A stretch of 64,000 nucleotides of DNA from assembly GCF_022919715.1 (NCBI RefSeq), contig NZ_CP095042.1, positions 3,224,001-3,288,000 on the forward strand, read 5' to 3'. The position numbers were made by a program, and so were the translations under genes. Below are positions 6,991 to 16,124 of this stretch, piece after piece. This DNA comes from Agromyces sp. H17E-10 (GTDB lineage: Bacteria > Actinomycetota > Actinomycetes > Actinomycetales > Microbacteriaceae). Each line of letters starts with the position of its first letter. The stretch's first letter is position 1. The notes beneath the pieces were generated by a model that was not told the origin of the DNA, did no database searches, and saw nothing but the letters and a program-made list of their open reading frames with translations.

Positions 6991-8127
6991 ATGGCTACCA
7001 GAGACGAGTCGCGGGCCTTCACGGCCCGGGCGGTGCGATATGCCGAATTCGGCGGGCCCGAGGTGCTGCACGTCGACGAGGTGCCGATGCCGGTGCCCGG
7101 CGAGGGCGAGGTGCTCGTCGAGGTCTTCGCGTCGGGTCTCAACCCGGCCGACAGCGTCGTGCGGCGGGGTGAGGCGGGCGTCGGTTCCGTCGAGTTCCCC
7201 GCGATGCAGGGGCGCGACCTCGCCGGCGTCGTGATCGCCACCGGGCCCGACGTCGGACGATTCGGCCGCGGCGACGAGGTCATGGGCTTCGTCGAACGCG
7301 GCGCCCAGGCGACGCATGTCGCCGTGCCCGAGCGCCAGCTGCTCCCGAAGCCCGCCGGAATCTCGTGGGAGGTGGCCGGCTCGCTCTACGTGGCGGGCAC
7401 GACCGCATGGAACGCCACCGAAGGCCTCGCCCTCGGCCCCGACGACACCGTGGTCGTCACCGCGGCCGCGGGCGGGGTCGGATGCCTCGCCGCCCAGTTC
7501 GCCCGCATGCACGGTGCGACCGTGATCGGGACGACGACCGAGGAGCGCTTCGACTTCCTCCGTCAGTTCGGCGTCATCCCGACGCGGTACGGCATCGGGC
7601 TCGCCGACCGGGTGCGCCGAATCGTCGACGAGACCGAGCACGCGCGGCCGGTGAGCGCCTTCCTCGACTTCCTCGGCGGCGAGACCGACGCGGCCGCCGA
7701 ACTCGGGGTCGCGAGTTCGCGCACGCTGACGGTGCTCGACCACGACGCCGTCGAGTCCAGCGAGGCCGTCGCGGCCGGCACGGGCGACGTCGTCGCGATG
7801 GGACGCGTCGCCGCGCTCGTCGCTGCACGCCGGGTGCGGCTGCCGATCGCCGACGTGTTCGGGCTCGACGGCATCGTCGATGCCTATCGCGCGCTCGATC
7901 GCCGCGACGCACCGGGCAAGGTCGTGCTCGGGCTGCGCGTCGTCGACTATCCCGGCCAGAAGGTGCGGGAGCCCGCGATCAAGGAGCAGGACGTCACACT
8001 CGGTGTGCCGACCCCGCACGATCACCTCGACGTGACCGAGGCCATCCCGCCCGCCATCGGCGACGGCAGCGTGCGCCGGCGCCACCGCGAGGAGCACGAG
8101 CGGGAGGCGGCTGCGGCGACGGAGTAA
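6991..8127 (+). CDS. MDR-superfamily NADPH:quinone oxidoreductase with C-terminal tail
   Basis: A 378-residue zinc-free alcohol-dehydrogenase-fold oxidoreductase. Family elements are AEFGGPEVLHVDEVP, FASGLNPADSVVRRG, the QGRDLAGVV segment and the Rossmann motif VVVTAAAGGVGCLAAQFARMHGA. The core ends near residue 325. It is followed by a charged tail of about 50 residues (YPGQKVREP ... RRRHREEHEREAAAATE) unusual for this family. The start is the ATG at 6991 behind CAGGAGGTG; an ATG 36 nt upstream lacks a binding site. It is monocistronic between rsmI and metG, interrupting the usual order. The substrate is unknown. Confidence 0.88.
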   Translation: MATRDESRAFTARAVRYAEFGGPEVLHVDEVPMPVPGEGEVLVEVFASGLNPADSVVRRGEAGVGSVEFPAMQGRDLAGVVIATGPDVGRFGRGDEVMGFVERGAQATHVAVPERQLLPKPAGISWEVAGSLYVAGTTAWNATEGLALGPDDTVVVTAAAGGVGCLAAQFARMHGATVIGTTTEERFDFLRQFGVIPTRYGIGLADRVRRIVDETEHARPVSAFLDFLGGETDAAAELGVASSRTLTVLDHDAVESSEAVAAGTGDVVAMGRVAALVAARRVRLPIADVFGLDGIVDAYRALDRRDAPGKVVLGLRVVDYPGQKVREPAIKEQDVTLGVPTPHDHLDVTEAIPPAIGDGSVRRRHREEHEREAAAATE

Positions 8128-8156
8128 CGCAGGCGCAGCGTCACCCCACGCGCCCA

Positions 8157-8162
8157 TAGGAT
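8157..8162 (+). promoter_or_regulatory. -10 of leaderless metG
   Basis: TAGGAT lies 7 nt before the metG ATG and no Shine-Dalgarno sequence is present. Confidence 0.5.
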
Positions 8163-8169
8163 TGAGCGC

Positions 8170-9729
8170 ATGGCCGACGGCTCCTCGTTCTACATCACCA
8201 CGCCCATTTTCTACGTCAACGACGTGCCCCACATCGGGCACGCGTACACGGAGGTCGCTGCCGACGTGCTCGCGCGCTGGCACCGGCAGGCGGGCGACGA
8301 CACGTGGATGCTCACGGGCACCGACGAGCACGGCCAGAAGATCCTGCGCACCGCGACCGCGAACGGCGTCACCCCGCAGGAGTGGGCCGACAAGCTCGTC
8401 GCCGACGCGTGGATCCCGCTGCTCGAGACGGTCGACATCGCGAACGACGACTTCATCCGCACGACCGACGCGCGCCACGAGGCGAACGTCCAGAAGTTCC
8501 TGCAGAAGCTCTACGACGACGGCCACATCTACACGGGCGAGTACGAGGGCTTCTACTGCGTCGGCTGCGAGGAGTACAAGCAGGAGTCCGATCTCGTCGC
8601 CGGCACGGGCGAGTACGAGGGCCAGCAGGTCTGCGCCATCCACTCGAAGCCGGTCGAGCTGCTGCACGAGAAGAACTACTTCTTCCGCACCTCGGCGTTC
8701 GCCGAGCGCCTGCTCGCCCTCTACGAGGAGCGCCCCGACTTCGTGCAGCCCGAGTCGGCACGCAACGAGGTGCTCGGCTGGGTGCGCTCGGGCCTCGCCG
8801 ACCTGTCGATCTCGCGGTCGACGTTCGACTGGGGCGTCAAGGTGCCGTGGGACGAGACGCACGTCGTCTACGTGTGGTTCGACGCGCTGCTCAACTACAT
8901 CACCGCCGTCGGCTACGGGCAGGACGACGAGGAGTTCGCACGCCGCTGGCCGGCGCAGCACATCGTCGGCAAGGACATCCTGCGGTTCCACGCCGTGATC
9001 TGGCCGGCCATGCTGATGGCCGCCGGCCTCGAGGTGCCGCGGGGCGTCTTCGGCCACGGCTGGCTCCTCGTCGGCGGCGAGAAGATGTCGAAGTCGAAGC
9101 TCACGGGCATCGCGCCCGAGCAGATCACCTCGACGTTCGGCTCCGACGCGTTCCGCTACTACTTCATGCGCGCGATCGCGTTCGGCCAGGACGGCTCGTT
9201 CTCGTGGGAGGACCTCGCGGCGCGCTACCAGGCGGAGCTCGCGAACGGCTTCGGCAACCTCGCCTCGCGCGTGGTCGCGATGATCAACCGCTACTGCGAC
9301 GGCGTCGTGCCGCAGCAGGGCGCACTCACCGCGGCCGACATCGAGATCGGTTCGGTCGAGAAGCGGGCGACGGATGCCTCGTGGGAGGCGGCGGGCCGCA
9401 TCGCGATCCACGATGCGATCGGCGCGGCGTGGGAGCTCGTCGACGCCCTCAACGGCTACCTGACGGCGGAGGAGCCGTGGGCGCTCGCGAAGGATCCCGA
9501 GCAGCGCGACCGCCTCGAGACGGTGCTCGCGACGGCGTACCGCGGGCTCGGTACGCTCGCCGTGCTGCTGTCGCCCGTGCTGCCGAAGGCGACCGCGAAG
9601 CTGTGGACGGCGCTCGGCGCGCCGGGCACCGTGCAGGAGGCGCGCATCGACCGGGCGTACGAGGCCGAGCTCGGCGAGCGGGTCGCGCCGCTCGAGGCGC
9701 TCTTCCCGCGGGTCGAGGTGACGGAGTAG
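8170..9729 (+). CDS. metG: methionyl-tRNA synthetase
   Basis: Class I synthetase, 519 residues, that charges tRNA-Met including the initiator. The HIGH motif is at residues 21-24 and the KMSKS loop at 305-309. Between them the connective domain has a single Cys/His knuckle (CVGCEE... QVCAIH) rather than the four-Cys double knuckle of E. coli. The anticodon-binding helical domain follows. The C-terminal tRNA-binding (EMAP-like) appendage is absent, normal for actinobacterial short forms. It starts a metG-tatD-rsmA unit; the downstream gene begins 2 nt after the stop. The mRNA appears leaderless. Confidence 0.97.
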   Translation: MADGSSFYITTPIFYVNDVPHIGHAYTEVAADVLARWHRQAGDDTWMLTGTDEHGQKILRTATANGVTPQEWADKLVADAWIPLLETVDIANDDFIRTTDARHEANVQKFLQKLYDDGHIYTGEYEGFYCVGCEEYKQESDLVAGTGEYEGQQVCAIHSKPVELLHEKNYFFRTSAFAERLLALYEERPDFVQPESARNEVLGWVRSGLADLSISRSTFDWGVKVPWDETHVVYVWFDALLNYITAVGYGQDDEEFARRWPAQHIVGKDILRFHAVIWPAMLMAAGLEVPRGVFGHGWLLVGGEKMSKSKLTGIAPEQITSTFGSDAFRYYFMRAIAFGQDGSFSWEDLAARYQAELANGFGNLASRVVAMINRYCDGVVPQQGALTAADIEIGSVEKRATDASWEAAGRIAIHDAIGAAWELVDALNGYLTAEEPWALAKDPEQRDRLETVLATAYRGLGTLAVLLSPVLPKATAKLWTALGAPGTVQEARIDRAYEAELGERVAPLEALFPRVEVTE

Positions 9730-9731
9730 CG

Positions 9732-10598
9732 GTGGTGCCCGAGTACCCGCCGCTGCCCGAACCGCTGCCGGTCGCGGTCTACGACAACCACACGCACCTC
9801 GAACCCTCGGACGACGCCCCGCCTGGTCGGCCCGAGACCATGCTCACGCTGCACGAGCACCTCGAGCGAGCCGCGGCCGTCGGCGTCGCGGGGGCCGTTC
9901 AGGTGGGCACCGACGTCGCGACGAGCCGCTGGTCGGCCGAGGCCGCCGCGCGCGAGGCGCGGCTCCTCGCGGCGGTCGCACTGCACCCCAACGAGGCGCC
10001 CGAGCTCGAGGCATCCGGTTCGCTCGACGACGCACTCGCCGTGATCGACGAGCTCGCGGCGCAGCCGCGCGTGCGGGCGGTCGGCGAGACCGGGCTCGAC
10101 TTCTTCCGTACGGGAGATGACGGTCGACCCGCGCAGTTCCACGCGTTCGAGTCGCACATCGACATCGCGAAGCGGCACGGCATCGCGCTGCAGATCCACG
10201 ATCGCGACGCGCACGACGACGTCGTCGCGACCCTGCGTCGCGTCGGAGCGCCCGAGCGCACGGTGTTCCACTGCTTCTCGGGCGGCGAGGAGCTCGCCCG
10301 CATCGCCGCCGACGCCGGCTGGTACTGCTCGTTCGCGGGCAACGTGACGTTCAAGAACGCCGAGAACCTGCGCGACGCGCTGCGCGTCGTGCCGCGCGAC
10401 CGCATCCTCGTCGAGACCGATGCGCCGTACCTCACGCCCGCGCCGCTCCGCGGCCGGCCGAACGCGCCGTACCTCGTGCCGCTCACGGTGCGGTTCATGG
10501 CCGAGACCCTCGGCGCCCCGCTCGACGAGTTCTGCGCGCAGCTCGCGCAGAACACGGTCGACGTGTACGGGTCGTGGGCCGTCGACATGGCAGGATGA
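9732..10598 (+). CDS. tatD: TatD-family metal-dependent DNase
   Basis: TIM-barrel hydrolase of 288 residues, linked in other bacteria to 3'-5' DNA exonuclease activity and DNA repair. Metal-binding motifs are visible: HTH near residue 18, GETGLDFF (Glu ligand), the [10 protein letters not shown] block (His ligand), FHCFSGG (His ligand) and [10 protein letters not shown] (Asp ligand). I place the start at the first of two consecutive GTG codons; the second at 9735 is equally possible. Two bases separate it from metG and its stop overlaps rsmA, so it is translationally linked to both. Confidence 0.93.
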   Translation: MVPEYPPLPEPLPVAVYDNHTHLEPSDDAPPGRPETMLTLHEHLERAAAVGVAGAVQVGTDVATSRWSAEAAAREARLLAAVALHPNEAPELEASGSLDDALAVIDELAAQPRVRAVGETGLDFFRTGDDGRPAQFHAFESHIDIAKRHGIALQIHDRDAHDDVVATLRRVGAPERTVFHCFSGGEELARIAADAGWYCSFAGNVTFKNAENLRDALRVVPRDRILVETDAPYLTPAPLRGRPNAPYLVPLTVRFMAETLGAPLDEFCAQLAQNTVDVYGSWAVDMAG

Positions 10599-11485
10599 GC
10601 GGCATGCACCGCCACGAGGCCGAGCCCGTCGACGGCGCCGAGACCGCGACGCCGCGCCTGCTCGGCCCCGCCGAGATCCGCGACCTCGCCGAACTCCTCG
10701 ACGTCACGCCCACGAAGAAGCTCGGGCAGAACTTCGTGCACGACGCGAACACGGTGCGCCGCATCGTGCAGACCGCGGGGGTGCAGCGCGGCGAGACCGT
10801 GCTCGAGATCGGGCCCGGGCTCGGATCGCTGACCCTGGGGCTGCTCGAAGCGGGGGCCGACGTCGTGGCCGTCGAGATCGACGGCCGACTCGCCGAGCAG
10901 CTGCCGCACACCGTCGCGATCATGCAGCCCGGCACCTCGCTCACGGTCGTGCACCAGGACGCGCTTCGCGTGACCGAGCTGCCCGCGGAGCCCGTGCGGC
11001 TCGTCGCGAACCTGCCGTACAACGTCTCGGTGCCAGTGCTGCTGCACCTGCTCGAGCACTTCCCGTCGCTCGTCTCGGGCGTCGTCATGGTGCAGGCCGA
11101 GGTCGGCCACCGGCTCGCCGCCGAGCCCGGCTCGAAGGTGTACGGCGCCCCGAGCGTGAAGGCCGCCTGGTACGGGCGGTGGCGCACGGCCGGGCAGGTC
11201 TCGCGCATGGTCTTCTGGCCCGTGCCGAATGTCGACTCGGTGCTCGTCGGGTTCGACCGCGGTGAGGCGCCCGGTACCGAGGCCGAGCGCGTCGCGACAT
11301 TCGCGCTCGTCGACGCGGCGTTCCAGCAGCGACGCAAGATGCTGCGGCAGTCGCTCTCGGGCGTGCTCGGCGGCAGTTCCGCCGCTGCGGCCGAGGTGCT
11401 CACGGCGGCAGGCGTGGATCCGCAGGCGCGCGGCGAGCAGCTCACGGTCGACGACTTCCTGCGCGTCGCGCGGACGGCTGGTTAG
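10595..11485 (+). CDS. rsmA: 16S rRNA dimethyladenosine transferase (KsgA)
   Basis: SAM-dependent enzyme that dimethylates A1518 and A1519 in helix 45 of 16S rRNA. Family motifs: [13 protein letters not shown], then [14 protein letters not shown] (SAM-binding motif I), then the catalytic NLPYNVS motif, with length near the usual 290. The ATG overlaps the tatD stop (ATGA). The next in-frame ATG at 10604 has a better spaced AGGA, so the true start may be there (293 aa). Loss of this enzyme gives kasugamycin resistance in other bacteria. The order metG-tatD-rsmA-ispE is conserved in actinobacteria. Confidence 0.96.
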   Translation: MSGMHRHEAEPVDGAETATPRLLGPAEIRDLAELLDVTPTKKLGQNFVHDANTVRRIVQTAGVQRGETVLEIGPGLGSLTLGLLEAGADVVAVEIDGRLAEQLPHTVAIMQPGTSLTVVHQDALRVTELPAEPVRLVANLPYNVSVPVLLHLLEHFPSLVSGVVMVQAEVGHRLAAEPGSKVYGAPSVKAAWYGRWRTAGQVSRMVFWPVPNVDSVLVGFDRGEAPGTEAERVATFALVDAAFQQRRKMLRQSLSGVLGGSSAAAAEVLTAAGVDPQARGEQLTVDDFLRVARTAG

Positions 11486-11494
11486 CCTCGTCGC

Positions 11495-12037
11495 ATGGCG
11501 AAGACGACGGTGGGGGCGAACGCCGACGGGGTCGGCGACGACGCCGTGCAGGCAGCGACCGGCAGGCCGCGCGACGAGTGGTTCGAGCTGCTGGATGCCG
11601 CGGACGCGGCGACGTGGACCCACAAGGACGTCGCGACCTGGCTCGTCGCCGAGCACCGGGTCGACGCGTGGTGGGCGCAGAGCGTCACGGTCGCGTACGA
11701 GCAGGCGCGCGGCATCCGACGCCCGGGGCAGCGGCAGGACGGCACCTACGAGGCGAGCGTCACCCGCACGGTCGACCTCGACAAGACCGAGGGGCTGCGC
11801 GCGCTCGCGGCGCTCGTCGAACGCGAGCTCGGCGTCGCCCCGCTCGCGCTGAACCTCGGCGCGAAGCATCCCACCGCCCGGTTCCCCCTCGACGGCGGCG
11901 AGTTCGTGCTCGCCTCGTCGACCGAACGATCCGGCGGACGCAGCTCGATCGGGCTGACGTGGGGCCGCATGCCCGACGGCGACCGCCTCGCCGACGTGAA
12001 GGCGCGCATGCGAGGCTGGCTCGCCGAGGTCGGCTGA
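11495..12037 (+). CDS. DUF4287 domain protein
   Basis: A 180-residue protein. The N-terminal domain (about residues 20-75: RDEWFELLDAADAATWTHKDVATWLVAEHRVDAWWAQ) matches the DUF4287 pattern I remember, and the C-terminal half has an AHSA1/SRPBCC-like feel (LNLGAKHPTARFPLDG, SIGLTWGRMPDGDRL). No enzymatic residues stand out and there is no signal or membrane segment. The ATG is 6 nt after TAGCCT (11483-11488), whose first three bases are the rsmA stop codon, so the gene seems to have its own leaderless promoter embedded in the end of rsmA. Function unknown. Confidence 0.82.
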   Translation: MAKTTVGANADGVGDDAVQAATGRPRDEWFELLDAADAATWTHKDVATWLVAEHRVDAWWAQSVTVAYEQARGIRRPGQRQDGTYEASVTRTVDLDKTEGLRALAALVERELGVAPLALNLGAKHPTARFPLDGGEFVLASSTERSGGRSSIGLTWGRMPDGDRLADVKARMRGWLAEVG

Positions 12038-12088
12038 CCGCGACGCGCGCGACGTGCGCGTGCACGCGGGGACGCGGAGGCCGTCGGG

Positions 12089-12094
12089 TAGCGT
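12089..12094 (+). promoter_or_regulatory. -10 of leaderless ispE
   Basis: TAGCGT is 6 nt before the ispE ATG, and there is no ribosome binding site. Confidence 0.5.
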
Positions 12095-12100
12095 GGTGGC

Positions 12101-13102
12101 ATGACGATCGCCTGGGCCGACGAGGCAGTGCACGTTCGGGCGCCGGGCAAGATCAACCTCTTCATGCGCGTCGGCGCCGTGCAGCCCGACGGCTACCACG
12201 ACGTCGCGACCGCATACCAGGCGGTGTCGCTCTACGAAGACGTGCGCGCCTGGCCCGACGACGAGTTCAGCGTCGGCTTCTCGGGGTCGGTCGACGTGGC
12301 GGGTCTGCCGACCGACGGCTCGAACCTCGCGATCAAGGCGGCGAAGCTGCTCGCGCGCACGGTGGGCGTTCCCGGCGGCGTGCGCCTCGAGATCGAGAAG
12401 CACGTGCCCATCGCGGGCGGCATGGGCGGCGGCAGCGCCGACGCCGCGGCGACGCTCGTCGCGTGCGACGCGCTCTGGGGCACGGGCCTCACGAAGGAGG
12501 AGCTGCACGCCCTCGCTGCGAAGCTCGGCGCCGACGTTCCCTTCGCGCTCTCGGGCGGTACCGCCATCGGCACCGGCCGCGGCGACCGGTTGAGCCCCGC
12601 GCTCGCGACCGGGTCGTTCCACTGGGTGCTCGTGATCGCCGACTTCGGTCTCTCGACCCCGGCCGTGTACCGCGAGCTCGACGTGATCCGCGACGAGGAG
12701 GCCGAGGGATTCGAGCTGGCCGTCGCCGAGGCCGCCCGCGCCGGCCTGCCGCGCCCCGAGGCGAAGCGCTACGCCCATTCCGCGCCGCTCGGCACGCCGA
12801 CGGTCGACGACGCGGTGCTGCAGGCGCTTCGCGCGGGCGACCCGCACCGGCTCGCCGCAGCGCTGCACAACGACCTCGAGGCGGGCGCGGGCAGGTTGCG
12901 CCCCGAACTCCTCGACACGATCGAGCTCGGCCGCGACGCCGGGGCGCTCGAGGGCATCGTGTCGGGTTCGGGCCCCACGATCGCGTTCCTCGTCGAAGAC
13001 TCGACCGCGGCCGTCGACCTGCGCGTCACGCTGTCGGCGGCGGGCCTGAACGTGCTGCACGCGCACGGGGCGGTGCACGGCGCGCGCCTCATGCACGACT
13101 GA
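12101..13102 (+). CDS. ispE: 4-diphosphocytidyl-2-C-methyl-D-erythritol kinase
   Basis: GHMP-family kinase of 333 residues for the ATP-dependent step of the non-mevalonate (MEP) isoprenoid pathway. Motifs are [14 protein letters not shown] (substrate-binding start of the fold), [17 protein letters not shown] (glycine-rich ATP loop) and the C-terminal [11 protein letters not shown]. It is slightly longer than E. coli IspE. Its presence says that this organism makes isoprenoids, and so the polyprenyl carriers used by Pmt and cell-wall enzymes, by the MEP route. It lies between rsmA and an ABC-F gene, the usual context, and has its own leaderless promoter. Confidence 0.96.
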   Translation: MTIAWADEAVHVRAPGKINLFMRVGAVQPDGYHDVATAYQAVSLYEDVRAWPDDEFSVGFSGSVDVAGLPTDGSNLAIKAAKLLARTVGVPGGVRLEIEKHVPIAGGMGGGSADAAATLVACDALWGTGLTKEELHALAAKLGADVPFALSGGTAIGTGRGDRLSPALATGSFHWVLVIADFGLSTPAVYRELDVIRDEEAEGFELAVAEAARAGLPRPEAKRYAHSAPLGTPTVDDAVLQALRAGDPHRLAAALHNDLEAGAGRLRPELLDTIELGRDAGALEGIVSGSGPTIAFLVEDSTAAVDLRVTLSAAGLNVLHAHGAVHGARLMHD

Positions 13103-13167
13103 CGTGCGGGGGTCGGCCGGCTGACGGGCGACCGCACCCGACCGGCGCAGGCTAGGCTCGTTCGGTC

Positions 13168-15021
13168 ATGGCACACCTCCTCGGCGCCGAGCGCCTGCAT
13201 CTCGAGTTCCCGACGCGCACCGTCTTCGACGAGGTCACCCTCGGCATCGACGAGGGCGACCGCATCGGCATCGTCGGCCGCAACGGCGACGGCAAGTCGA
13301 CGCTCCTGAAGCTGCTCGCCGGGCGGCTCGAACCCGACGGTGGCCGCGTGACGCAGCGGCGCGGGCTCACGATCGGCATGCTCGACCAGGCCGACGTGGT
13401 CGACCCCGGCAAGACGGTCGCCGAGTTCGTCGTCGGCGGCATCGAGGAGCACGTCTGGGCCGGTGACGCGAAGGTGCGCGACGTCATCGCGGGCCTGCTG
13501 TCGGATGTCCCGTGGCAGGCGCCGATCGCGAGCCTGTCGGGCGGGCAGCGGCGCCGGGTCGGGCTCGCGGCCCTCCTCGTGGGCGACTGGGACGTGCTGT
13601 TCCTCGACGAGCCGACGAACCACCTCGACGTCGAGGGCATCGCCTGGCTCGCGCGGCACCTGAAGGGCCGCTGGGCCGCGGGTGCGGGCGCGGTCGTCGT
13701 CGTCACCCACGACCGGTGGTTCCTCGACGAGGTGTGCACCGCCACCTGGGAGGTGCACGACGGCATCGTCGAACCGTTCGAGGGCGGCTACGCCGCGTAC
13801 GTGCTGCAGCGCGTCGAGCGCGACCGCATGGCCGCCGTCGCCGAGGCGAAGCGGCAGAACCTCATGCGCAAGGAGCTCGCGTGGCTGCGCCGCGGCGCGC
13901 CCGCCCGCACGTCGAAGCCGAAGTTCCGCATCGAGGCGGCGAACCAGCTCATCGAGAACGAGCCCCCGGTGCGCGACGCCGTCGAGCTGAGTCGGCTCGC
14001 GGTCTCGCGGCTCGGCAAGGACGTCGTCGACCTGCTCGACGCGACGGTCGAGTTCCCCGGCCTCGACGGCGAGCCGCGCACGATCCTGCGCGACATCGAG
14101 TGGCGCATCGCGCCGGGGGAGCGCACCGGCATCCTCGGCGTGAACGGCGCCGGCAAGTCGACCCTGCTCGGGCTCGTGACGGGCGCGGTCGAGCCGACCG
14201 CGGGTCGCGTGAAGCGCGGCAAGACCGTGAAGATCGCGACGCTCAGCCAGGAGCTCGCCGAGCTCGCCGAGTGGGGCGACGAGCGGGTGTCGGCGGTCGT
14301 CGCCGAGCAGCGCGCGAGCTACACGATCGGGCAGGGCTCGAAGGCCGTCGAGCTCACGCCCGGGCAGCTGCTCGAGCGCCTCGGGTTCTCGAGCCAGCAG
14401 CTCTCGACCCCGGTGAAGAACCTCTCGGGCGGGCAGAAGCGCCGGTTGCAGCTCCTGCTCATCCTGCTGCAGGAGCCGAACGTGCTCATCCTCGACGAGC
14501 CCACGAACGACCTCGACACCGACATGCTCGCCGCGATCGAGGACCTGCTCGACTCCTGGCCCGGCACCCTGCTCGTCGTCTCGCACGACCGGTACCTGAT
14601 CGAACGCGTGACCGACCGGCAGCTCGCGGTCATCGACGGGCACCTGCGCGACCTGCCGCGCGGCGTCGAGCAGTACCTCGAGCTGCGGGCCGGGGCGGCG
14701 GCGGATGCCTCGGGGTCGTCGTCGCGCGCGCGACCGGGTTTCGAGACGGTCGCTGCGCTCCCTCCTCAACCCGCGACGGGGGAGGCGCCGGCCCTGTCGG
14801 GCGCCGACCGACGTGCAGCCGAGAAGGAGCTCGCCTCGATCGATCGCCGGCTCGAGAAGCTGCAGGGCGAGATCGCCCGGCACCACGAGCAGCTCGCCCG
14901 CCACGACCAGTCCGACTACGTCGGGCTCGGCGCCCTCGGCGACGAACTGCGTGCGCTCGAGGCATCCGTGGCCGACCTCGAAACCCGCTGGCTCGAAGTA
15001 TCTGAGATTCTCGAAGGGTGA
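13168..15021 (+). CDS. ABC-F family ATPase (ribosome-associated type)
   Basis: Soluble protein of 617 residues with two ATP-binding cassettes and no membrane domain, likely to act at the ribosomal E site. Cassette 1: Walker A GRNGDGKST near residue 38, signature LSGGQRRR, Walker B FLDEPTNHLD. Cassette 2: Walker A GVNGAGKST near residue 328, LSGGQKRR, ILDEPTNDLD. A charged linker joins them and a coiled coil occupies about residues 550-617. Residues about 523-535, between cassette 2 and the coiled coil, are encoded by a REP-like intergenic repeat inserted in frame (see 14737-14771). TAGGCT lies 9 nt before the ATG. Specific antibiotic resistance cannot be inferred. Confidence 0.94.
   Translation: MAHLLGAERLHLEFPTRTVFDEVTLGIDEGDRIGIVGRNGDGKSTLLKLLAGRLEPDGGRVTQRRGLTIGMLDQADVVDPGKTVAEFVVGGIEEHVWAGDAKVRDVIAGLLSDVPWQAPIASLSGGQRRRVGLAALLVGDWDVLFLDEPTNHLDVEGIAWLARHLKGRWAAGAGAVVVVTHDRWFLDEVCTATWEVHDGIVEPFEGGYAAYVLQRVERDRMAAVAEAKRQNLMRKELAWLRRGAPARTSKPKFRIEAANQLIENEPPVRDAVELSRLAVSRLGKDVVDLLDATVEFPGLDGEPRTILRDIEWRIAPGERTGILGVNGAGKSTLLGLVTGAVEPTAGRVKRGKTVKIATLSQELAELAEWGDERVSAVVAEQRASYTIGQGSKAVELTPGQLLERLGFSSQQLSTPVKNLSGGQKRRLQLLLILLQEPNVLILDEPTNDLDTDMLAAIEDLLDSWPGTLLVVSHDRYLIERVTDRQLAVIDGHLRDLPRGVEQYLELRAGAAADASGSSSRARPGFETVAALPPQPATGEAPALSGADRRAAEKELASIDRRLEKLQGEIARHHEQLARHDQSDYVGLGALGDELRALEASVADLETRWLEVSEILEG
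14737..14771. repeat. REP-like palindromic repeat inside the ABC-F gene
   Basis: The stretch opens with GGTTTCGAGAC and ends with CTCCTCAACC, with a GC-rich middle. It matches the palindromic intergenic repeat I know from Microbacteriaceae (GGTTTCGAGACGC... CTCCTCAACC). It is read through in frame, adding a peptide FETVAALPPQP-like to the linker. Confidence 0.7.
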
Positions 15022-15045
15022 CGTCGCAGAAGCTGTGACGCATTG

Positions 15046-15059
15046 TGACCACGTGGTCA
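15046..15059. promoter_or_regulatory. perfect palindrome TGACCACGTGGTCA upstream of metQ
   Basis: A 14-bp perfect dyad about 145 bp before metQ and just upstream of a second dyad. It is a plausible operator for a sulfur/methionine regulator; the regulator is not identified here. Confidence 0.55.
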
Positions 15060-15063
15060 ACAG

Positions 15064-15086
15064 GGCGAAGATCCTTCGCCTAACGT
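15064..15086 (+). promoter_or_regulatory. metQ promoter with GGCGAAG-ATC-CTTCGCC dyad
   Basis: A perfect 7-bp inverted repeat (15064-15080) abuts the -10 candidate TAACGT (15081-15086). It could be an operator in the promoter spacer, or less likely a terminator hairpin of the ABC-F gene. No SAM riboswitch consensus is visible in the 120-nt leader. Confidence 0.5.
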
Positions 15087-15204
15087 GGAGATGCGCCCGC
15101 GTTCGCGGCATCGAAGCCCCCACCGACATCCTCCGTGGCGGAGCCATGCCGGCATGCAGCCGATCCGGCCCTCGTTCGCGTGCGCCCACCGAGAGAGGAA
15201 CCCC

Positions 15205-16116
15205 ATGTCACGCCGTACCCGCTTCACCTCAGTTCTCGCCGCGCTCGCCGCGGTGCCCCTCGTCGCCTCGCTCGCGGCCTGCGCCTCGAACGGCGCCGCC
15301 GCCGGTGCCGAAGGGGGCTCCGACGACGTCGTGAAGATCGGCGTGGTCGGCGCGGGCGACCCCCAGTGGGACGCGTTCGAGAAGGCCGCGGCCGACGAGG
15401 GCATCACGATCGACGTCGTCGACTTCAGCGACTACACGCAGCCGAACCCCGCGACGACGGAGGGCGAGCTCGACCTGAACCAGTTCCAGCACATCGTGTT
15501 CCTCGCCGACTACAACGTGTCAGCGGGCCAGGACCTCGCGCCGATCGGCGCGACCGCGATCTACCCGCTCGGCCTCTACTCGACGAAGTACGAGTCGGTC
15601 GATGACATCAAGCAGGGCGAGACCGTCGCCGTGCCGAACGACCCGTCGAACCAGGCCCGCGCCCTGCTCGTGCTCCAGTCGGCCGGCCTCATCGAGCTGA
15701 AGAGCGGCGGAACCATCTTCTCCGACCTCGCCGACATCGACGAGGGCGCCTCGAAGGTCAAGGTCACGGCGCTCGAGGCGTCGCTCACCCCGACCTCGCT
15801 GCCCGACGTCGCCGCCGCGGTCATCAACAACGACTACGTCGCCGACGCGGGGCTGTCGTTCGACGACGCCATCGCGCAGGACGACCCGACCGACCCGAAC
15901 GCGCTGCCGTACGTCAACATCTTCGCCACCCGCGCGGAGGACCAGGACAACGCGACCTACCGGAAGCTCGTCGAGATCTTCCAGACCGACCCCGACGTGC
16001 AGGCCGGCCTCATCGAGGCGTCGGGCGGCACCGCCGTGCCGGTCACCACGCCCGTCGGCGAGCTCGAGGACTCGCTCGCGAAGGTCCAGGCCGACACCGA
16101 GGCCCACAAGGGCTGA
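15205..16116 (+). CDS. metQ: methionine ABC transporter substrate-binding lipoprotein
   Basis: NlpA/MetQ-family binding protein of 303 residues, captured outside the membrane as a lipoprotein. It has a basic start, a hydrophobic helix and a lipobox LAAC with Cys26 as the acylation site. The mature part shows the family's NQFQHIVFLADYN, the YPLGLYSTKYESVDDIK strand and GETVAVPNDPSNQARAL (methionine pocket). The ATG follows GAGAGGAA. It is first in a metQ-metN-metI unit, an order that lets the binding protein be made in excess. Two dyads upstream suggest regulated transcription. Confidence 0.93.
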   Translation: MSRRTRFTSVLAALAAVPLVASLAACASNGAAAGAEGGSDDVVKIGVVGAGDPQWDAFEKAAADEGITIDVVDFSDYTQPNPATTEGELDLNQFQHIVFLADYNVSAGQDLAPIGATAIYPLGLYSTKYESVDDIKQGETVAVPNDPSNQARALLVLQSAGLIELKSGGTIFSDLADIDEGASKVKVTALEASLTPTSLPDVAAAVINNDYVADAGLSFDDAIAQDDPTDPNALPYVNIFATRAEDQDNATYRKLVEIFQTDPDVQAGLIEASGGTAVPVTTPVGELEDSLAKVQADTEAHKG

Positions 16117-16124
16117 TCGACGGC

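Noticed and set aside
6961..9411. 816-codon minus-strand frame opposite the oxidoreductase and metG
   Set aside because: Antisense artefact for the same reasons.
12769..15189. 806-codon minus-strand frame opposite ispE and the ABC-F gene
   Set aside because: Shadow of two well-supported plus-strand genes; no domains, and composition typical of antisense.
15022..15204. SAM riboswitch upstream of metQ
   Set aside because: None of the conserved SAM-I, SAM-II or SAM-IV core sequences is visible; protein operators are more likely.
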